From the NCBI RefSeq assembly GCF_040566555.1, contig NZ_JBEWYP010000003.1:372001-436000 (forward strand): DNA of 64,000 nt. Reading direction: 5' to 3'. Both the position numbers and the translations under genes were made by a program. This document shows, piece by piece, positions 60,245 to 64,000 of the stretch. Within the stretch, counting starts at the first letter, position 1; each line of letters opens with the position of its first letter. The notes under the pieces are model-generated. The model did not search any database, was not told where the DNA came from, and worked only from the letters and a program-made list of their open reading frames with translations. Origin of the DNA: Sediminicola sp040566555 (GTDB lineage Bacteria; Bacteroidota; Bacteroidia; Flavobacteriales; Flavobacteriaceae).

Positions 60245-61627
60245 ATGAGGAAAATTACTTTTTATCTGTTTGCATTTATATTGGTAGGTTGTCAGGTTGA
60301 CAAAAAAAGCGCTCAGTCGGCCTTCTTTTCTGGCGAGATCGTCAACCCAACTAATAACTATGTTGTTCTTTACAAGGATGAAGTTATTATAGATTCTGCC
60401 AAGTTGGATGAAAACAATAGGTTTACTTTAAAATTGGATTCGATTCAAGAAGGTCTGTACCATTTTGACCATCATCCAGAGCTTCAATATGTTTATTTGG
60501 AAAAAGGGGACAGCCTAACAATACGCCTCAACACCTCTGATTTTGATGAATCTTTGGTTTTTTCCGGAACGGGGGAAGGAATTAACAACTTTCTTTTGGA
60601 AATGTTCCTTACCTATGAGGAAGAGGAGCCTACAATCAACAATTTTTATGAGTTGGAGCCAGAAGCCTTCAGTAAAAAAATAGATTCCCTTAGAAAATCC
60701 AAATTCCAACTCTTAATGGAATTGGAAAATGATATACCCTTATCTAAAAAGGCATTGGAAATAGCAAGGGCCAACATTGACTATACGTATTATGCCTACT
60801 ACGAAAAATATCCCTTTAAGCATAGAAGAAAAGTAGGGGAAAAATCTATTCACGAGCTCTCCAGTAATTTTTACGGGTATCGAAAGAATATTGATTATAA
60901 CAATACCAATCTCACCTATTTTAGACCTTATTACAACTATATGATTTACAATATAGGCAATATGTCCTATATGGATTGTGCAGAAGAATGTACAAATGGA
61001 GGCGGAAAGATAAAGAGTCAACTACATTACAACCTTCATAAACTAAAGCTTATAGATAGCTTGGTAAAAGAGAACAGTTTAAGGGACAATCTATTCCGAA
61101 ATGTGGCGATGGATTATTTGTTGAAAGTCCATGATAACAAAGAAAACAATAATTCCTTTATTGAAGATTTCCATAAAAGATCTGGAAATAATAAACATAT
61201 TAAGGAGATTGATGGTCTTTACAGTGGCATTCAGAATATACAACCCGGTAATAAAATTCCAGATTTAGAACTTCTGAATACCGCTGGGGAAAAAGTATCC
61301 CTTAGAGAACTGACCAATAGTAAAAGTGTAGTATTGTATTTCTGGACAGGGACCCAAAAAAGGCAGTTCGAAAATATCAATAAAAAAATACAGGAGCTTC
61401 AAGCCAAAAACAAGGATGTAAGATACATTGGCATCAATTATAAGACTGAGCAGCCACAATGGAAGGGCATCATAGAAAATTATGGGTTGGATGAAAATTT
61501 GCAATTTAGATCTGATAATTTTGAGCAGCTTACAAATGCCTTGATCATATATCCATTAAACAAGTGCATCACTATGAAAGACGGTGCTATTGTTGATGCC
61601 TTTGATAACTTGTATTCCCTTAAATAA
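60245..61627 (+). CDS. TlpA-like lipoprotein with thioredoxin fold but no CxxC
   Basis: The 460-residue protein has a lipoprotein signal (FILVGC, Cys16). A DUF4369-like beta domain comes first (about 28-120: FSGEIVNPTNNYVVLYKDEV, LQYVYLEKGDSLTIRLNT), then a helical middle (about 120-335). The C-terminal thioredoxin-like fold (about 335-460) has IPDLELLNTAGEKVSLREL and VVLYFWTGTQKRQFENINKK. The usual W-C-x-x-C is W-T-G-T-Q, so both redox cysteines are lost. It should bind rather than reduce partners. Two Cys sit instead in the middle domain (CAEEC). It stands alone, divergent from the ABC-F gene. Confidence 0.8.
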   Translation: MRKITFYLFAFILVGCQVDKKSAQSAFFSGEIVNPTNNYVVLYKDEVIIDSAKLDENNRFTLKLDSIQEGLYHFDHHPELQYVYLEKGDSLTIRLNTSDFDESLVFSGTGEGINNFLLEMFLTYEEEEPTINNFYELEPEAFSKKIDSLRKSKFQLLMELENDIPLSKKALEIARANIDYTYYAYYEKYPFKHRRKVGEKSIHELSSNFYGYRKNIDYNNTNLTYFRPYYNYMIYNIGNMSYMDCAEECTNGGGKIKSQLHYNLHKLKLIDSLVKENSLRDNLFRNVAMDYLLKVHDNKENNNSFIEDFHKRSGNNKHIKEIDGLYSGIQNIQPGNKIPDLELLNTAGEKVSLRELTNSKSVVLYFWTGTQKRQFENINKKIQELQAKNKDVRYIGINYKTEQPQWKGIIENYGLDENLQFRSDNFEQLTNALIIYPLNKCITMKDGAIVDAFDNLYSLK

Positions 61628-61647
61628 CCAACGATTATATAAAATAT

Positions 61648-61679
61648 AAAAGCCCTGTAGATGCATCTACAGGGCTTTT
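61648..61679. terminator. Perfect bidirectional terminator
   Basis: Two 16-bp arms meet with no spacer (61648-61663 and 61664-61679; core GCCCTGTAGATG). The tip would open into a short loop. It serves both convergent genes. Confidence 0.9.
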
Positions 61680-61703
61680 TCAATTTTTAAAACTAGGTGC
61701 TCC

Positions 61704-62357
61704 CTAATTTCCTTTTTTATAATCTTCAAGGAATTTGGCAAGACCAATATCCGTTAATGGATGCTTTAATAGACCTTCTATTGCAGACAATGGTCCAGTC
61801 ATGACATCTGCGCCCAATTTTGCACAATCAATGATGTGCATGGTATGTCTTACTGAAGCGGCCAATATCTCTGTATCAAAACCATAATTGTCATATATAA
61901 GCCTAATCTCTGAAATAAGGTTTAAACCATCTGTTGAAATATCATCCAATCTACCTATAAAAGGTGATACATAAGAAGCTCCCGCTTTTGCAGCTAATAA
62001 TGCTTGTCCGGCAGAAAACACCAATGTACAATTTGTGCGTATCCCCTTATCTGAGAAATACTTGATAGCCTTAATACCATCTTTGATCATAGGTACCTTT
62101 ACAACGATTTGTTCGTGCAATTCGGCCAATTCCTCTCCTTCAGTGATCATTTCATCATATGTAGTGGCAATAACTTCCGCAGAAACATCTCCCTCTACTA
62201 TATTACAAATATCAACGTAGTGTTTTAAAATATTATTTCTCCCGGTGATGCCCTCTTTGGCCATTAGAGATGGATTCGTTGTTACTCCATCCAAAACTCC
62301 CAATTCCTGGGCTTCTTTTATTTGTTGAAGATTTGCTGTGTCTATGAAAAATTTCAT
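61704..62357 (-). CDS. Transaldolase-family protein, probable fructose-6-phosphate aldolase or small transaldolase
   Basis: The 217-residue TIM-barrel enzyme begins MKFFIDTANLQQIKEAQELG. The Schiff-base Lys87 is in QIVVKVPM. Other motifs are GVTTNPSLMAKEG, TNCTLVFSAGQALLAAKAGA and SVRHTMHIIDCAKLGADVMT. Length fits both fructose-6-phosphate aldolase (Fsa) and small transaldolases. The two are separated by a few active-site residues that cannot be judged with certainty here, so both remain possible. It links hexose and triose phosphate pools. It is a single gene. Confidence 0.9.
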   Translation of the reverse strand: MKFFIDTANLQQIKEAQELGVLDGVTTNPSLMAKEGITGRNNILKHYVDICNIVEGDVSAEVIATTYDEMITEGEELAELHEQIVVKVPMIKDGIKAIKYFSDKGIRTNCTLVFSAGQALLAAKAGASYVSPFIGRLDDISTDGLNLISEIRLIYDNYGFDTEILAASVRHTMHIIDCAKLGADVMTGPLSAIEGLLKHPLTDIGLAKFLEDYKKGN

Positions 62358-62436
62358 TTTGCTGACTTGATTTTAAAGGTTAGTAATAATGGAGCAAGAT
62401 AAATGAACATTGACTCCTTTTCAAATTAATACAAAA

Positions 62437-63246
62437 TTACAACTTATAATGGTTCAGTAGTAGTTTCTCGTACTGTTTGTCTGGTAATATTTTCTTTAAG
62501 AAGAGTGAAAATTTTTGCATAAAAGCCCCTACTTTATAATGTACTTTAGGGTGTTTAGTCTGTATGATGTCATACACAGTCTCGGCAACACATATTGGAT
62601 CTTTCCCCTCCTCCACATGATCATTTATCATTTTAAGGGTATTCCCATAAGGTTCTTTGTATGGGGAATTGGAATCGATAGGCGCATGGTATCTTCCTGA
62701 AGCAATGTTGGTCGCGAAATCGCCAGGAGCCAAGTTGGTGATTTGCACACCAAAATCTTTGGTTTCCATTCGCATGGCTTCTGTAACCAATTCAAGAGCG
62801 CCTTTTGTAGCAGAATATATACCTCTATAGGGTAGACCCATATAACCCGCTATGGAGGTAATATTAATTATTAAACCGGCATGTTGTTGTCTCATTTGTG
62901 GCAATACAGCTTTCATCATATGGATTGGGCCATGAAAGTTTGTATTGAAGGCTTTCTGTATTTCCTCATGTGGCGTTTCTTCAATGGGTCCTGTTATACC
63001 AATACCAGCGTTGTTGATCAATACATCCAACCTTCCCTCCTTTTCAAGAAGATCATCTATAGCTTTCTTAATGGATGTTGGGTCATTAACATCCAACTCC
63101 AACAAACTAAAAAAATTAAAATCGGGATATTTATTCACACTCCTGGTGGTACCGTATACTTTGTAGCCTTTGGATGTTAAAAATAATCCAATGGATTTTC
63201 CTATCCCAGAAGAACCTCCGGTGATCAAAACAACCTTATTTTCCAT
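62437..63246 (-). CDS. Short-chain dehydrogenase/reductase (SDR)
   Basis: The protein has 269 residues from the ATG at 63246. A longer frame would begin at 63366, inside the SRP RNA region, and is rejected. The Rossmann motif TGGSSGIGKSIG (about 8-19) is followed by DVLINNAGIGITG, the catalytic Ser in NITSIAGYMGLP and Y-S-A-T-K in IYSATKGALELV. The C-terminal part is that of a long-chain acting SDR (PKVHYKVGAFMQKFSLFLKKILP). The substrate is unknown. The gene lies just downstream of the SRP RNA terminator on the same strand. Confidence 0.9.
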   Translation of the reverse strand: MENKVVLITGGSSGIGKSIGLFLTSKGYKVYGTTRSVNKYPDFNFFSLLELDVNDPTSIKKAIDDLLEKEGRLDVLINNAGIGITGPIEETPHEEIQKAFNTNFHGPIHMMKAVLPQMRQQHAGLIINITSIAGYMGLPYRGIYSATKGALELVTEAMRMETKDFGVQITNLAPGDFATNIASGRYHAPIDSNSPYKEPYGNTLKMINDHVEEGKDPICVAETVYDIIQTKHPKVHYKVGAFMQKFSLFLKKILPDKQYEKLLLNHYKL

Positions 63247-63361
63247 AACCCTCAAAAATTGGTTACAAAATAACGAATAAAAAAAGAGATAAAAGGGGTT
63301 GGATGCGTTTGGAACGGAATGGAGTTGTACCACCCTAACGAAAGTTTCGGGTACAAAAAAA

Positions 63362-63455
63362 GGCAAGCTACCTACATCGCACTGCTACAACCGCATACCC
63401 TTGCTGCGTTCCCACCCTGGGGGATTCTGCAGGAGCTAGTCGTGTAGGACTTGCC
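63362..63455 (-). ncRNA. ffs: Signal recognition particle RNA, small bacterial type
   Basis: On the minus strand the RNA runs from about 63455 (GGCAAGUCCUACA...) to 63362 (...CUUGCC). The ends pair: GGCAAG with CUUGCC, then UCCUACA with UGUAGGU. The tip holds the conserved domain IV: an AGGGUGG/GGAA-type tetraloop/CGCAGCAAGGGU set, the Ffh-binding site. It is 94 nt, near the size of the 4.5S RNA. A run of seven U follows the 3' stem (63361-63355) and a complete promoter lies 6 nt before the 5' end. With Ffh it forms the particle that targets nascent membrane proteins to FtsY and the translocon. Confidence 0.93.
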
Positions 63456-63460
63456 AGATG

Positions 63461-63490
63461 CAAAGATACAAACTTTTAATTTTTTCGCAA
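63461..63490 (-). promoter_or_regulatory. Promoter of the SRP RNA gene
   Basis: On the minus strand TTG (63490-63488) and TATCTTTG (63468-63461) are 19 bp apart. The RNA starts 6 nt after the final G. This distance was used to estimate other start sites in the window. Confidence 0.8.
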
Positions 63491-63689
63491 TCATTTTACA
63501 GTCTTAATTTAATTAAATACCTTGCCTCAGCATCCTGCCATTCTCCTTGGTTTTATAGTTGATTGGCATAGAGAATGTTGGGATAAAAAAGTAGGTTGAC
63601 ACAACCTAATGAATTTACCAATGTTAGATAATTAAGTATTAAAAAAATGTAGTCAAGCCGTACTAATTTATCAAGGGTTACTACTTAAA

Positions 63690-64000
63690 ATGAGCAAAAT
63701 GAAGAGGTTCAAATATATCGCTTTAGGATTATTCTCCGTATTATTTGTTTCTTGTGGAGGAGGCAATTCTACGACTTCAAAGCTTTTCAAAATACAATTG
63801 GAAGATAATAAGTCAGAATTCCAGCAAAATCAGACCGTCAGTATTGATCTGAGAAACCCCAAACAAAAAACCATTAATTCAGTATCATACAGCATAGATG
63901 GTAAGGAATTGACCCCCAATGATGGTAAAATTACCTTAAATATACCTACTCTGGGAAATAAGACACTTGTGGCCAAGGTAACCTATGATGATGGCACGGT
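63690..64000 (+). CDS. Probable glutaminyl-peptide cyclotransferase lipoprotein, N-terminal part
   Basis: The gene runs off the right edge; 103 codons are present. ATG at 63690 (MSKMKRFKYIALGLFSVLFV) or at 63699, followed by a lipobox SC-G-G-G. The visible part is an Ig-like beta domain (FKIQLEDNKSEFQQNQTVSI; SVSYSIDGKELTPNDGKI). This resembles the N-terminal domain that precedes the beta-propeller glutamine cyclotransferase in Flavobacteriia, but the catalytic propeller lies outside the window. So the name is a reasonable guess, and an unnamed lipoprotein is the safe call. Confidence 0.6.
   Translation, partial: MSKMKRFKYIALGLFSVLFVSCGGGNSTTSKLFKIQLEDNKSEFQQNQTVSIDLRNPKQKTINSVSYSIDGKELTPNDGKITLNIPTLGNKTLVAKVTYDDGT

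Noticed and set aside
63247..63366. A 40-residue N-terminal extension of the SDR at 62437
   Set aside because: It starts inside the SRP RNA region, and the Rossmann motif begins right after the ATG at 63246.
1..64000. CRISPR arrays, transposases, integrases, phage genes and tRNA or rRNA genes
   Set aside because: None was seen by reading; gene content, spacing and promoter style are uniform throughout. A tRNA or covariance-model scan would be needed to exclude small RNAs fully.

Overview
The window is a chromosomal segment of a member of the Bacteroidota, most likely a marine Flavobacteriaceae. The AT-rich sequence encodes SusC-type plug motifs, TlpA-like lipoproteins, LytTR regulators, fasciclin proteins and a futalosine-independent menaquinone pathway. 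Many start sites are preceded by the Bacteroidota promoter pattern TTG-N18..22-TAnnTTTG, and Shine-Dalgarno sequences are mostly absent. The genus cannot be fixed from this sequence. I see no phage, insertion sequence, CRISPR array, rRNA or tRNA. The region reads as core chromosome.

Layout. 1-3.7 kb: the end of a secreted metalloprotease gene, then an ATP-grasp / alpha-E / transglutaminase cassette (a predicted but little studied peptide-forming system). 3.8-8.5 kb: prfB with its programmed frameshift, an ArsC-like protein, and a small secreted protein paired with an outer-membrane beta-barrel protein. 8.6-18.1 kb: fumC, a coiled-coil membrane protein, GNAT, a metallo-hydrolase lipoprotein, ettA, an oxidoreductase, an acyl-CoA carboxylase subunit and DoxX. 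18.2-35.9 kb: the menaquinone region (menE, menC, menA, menD, menF and a possible DHNA-CoA thioesterase). Inside it lie a VWA/TonB-plug/TPR hybrid protein, an M24 peptidase, a CPBP protease and a histidine kinase/LytTR pair. menB is not in the window. 36-39.3 kb: an esterase, a Crp/Fnr regulator and two duplicated PepSY-like secreted proteins that share an upstream palindrome. 39.5-49.7 kb: secreted proteins, dnaK, L-serine deaminase, panB-rluA, a DMT transporter and a TPR protein. 49.8-56.2 kb: leuA-leuB, a TlpA lipoprotein and pheT. 56.2-64 kb: two fasciclin proteins, an ABC-F protein, a TlpA-like protein without its cysteines, a transaldolase-family aldolase, an SDR, the SRP RNA gene, and the start of a probable glutaminyl-peptide cyclotransferase gene.

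Gene starts. At several loci an apparent upstream TTG start is really the TTG inside a promoter element (-33 or TAnnTTTG). I used this to choose internal ATG starts for the transglutaminase, fumC, the Gfo/Idh oxidoreductase, the S1-like protein, menD, the protein at 57.6 kb and the second ABC-F. At four genes (menC, menD, the esterase at 36 kb and the YD-like protein at 41.4 kb) the ATG lies only 5-8 nt after the promoter box, which predicts leaderless or nearly leaderless mRNAs.

The best candidates for undescribed biology are the peptide-forming cassette at 0.4-3.7 kb, the VWA/plug/TPR/DUF2135-like hybrid at 18.2 kb, and the Crp/Fnr plus twin PepSY-like locus, whose conserved palindrome sits near -41 of both predicted promoters. 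All functional statements come from reading the sequence; no database search was run.
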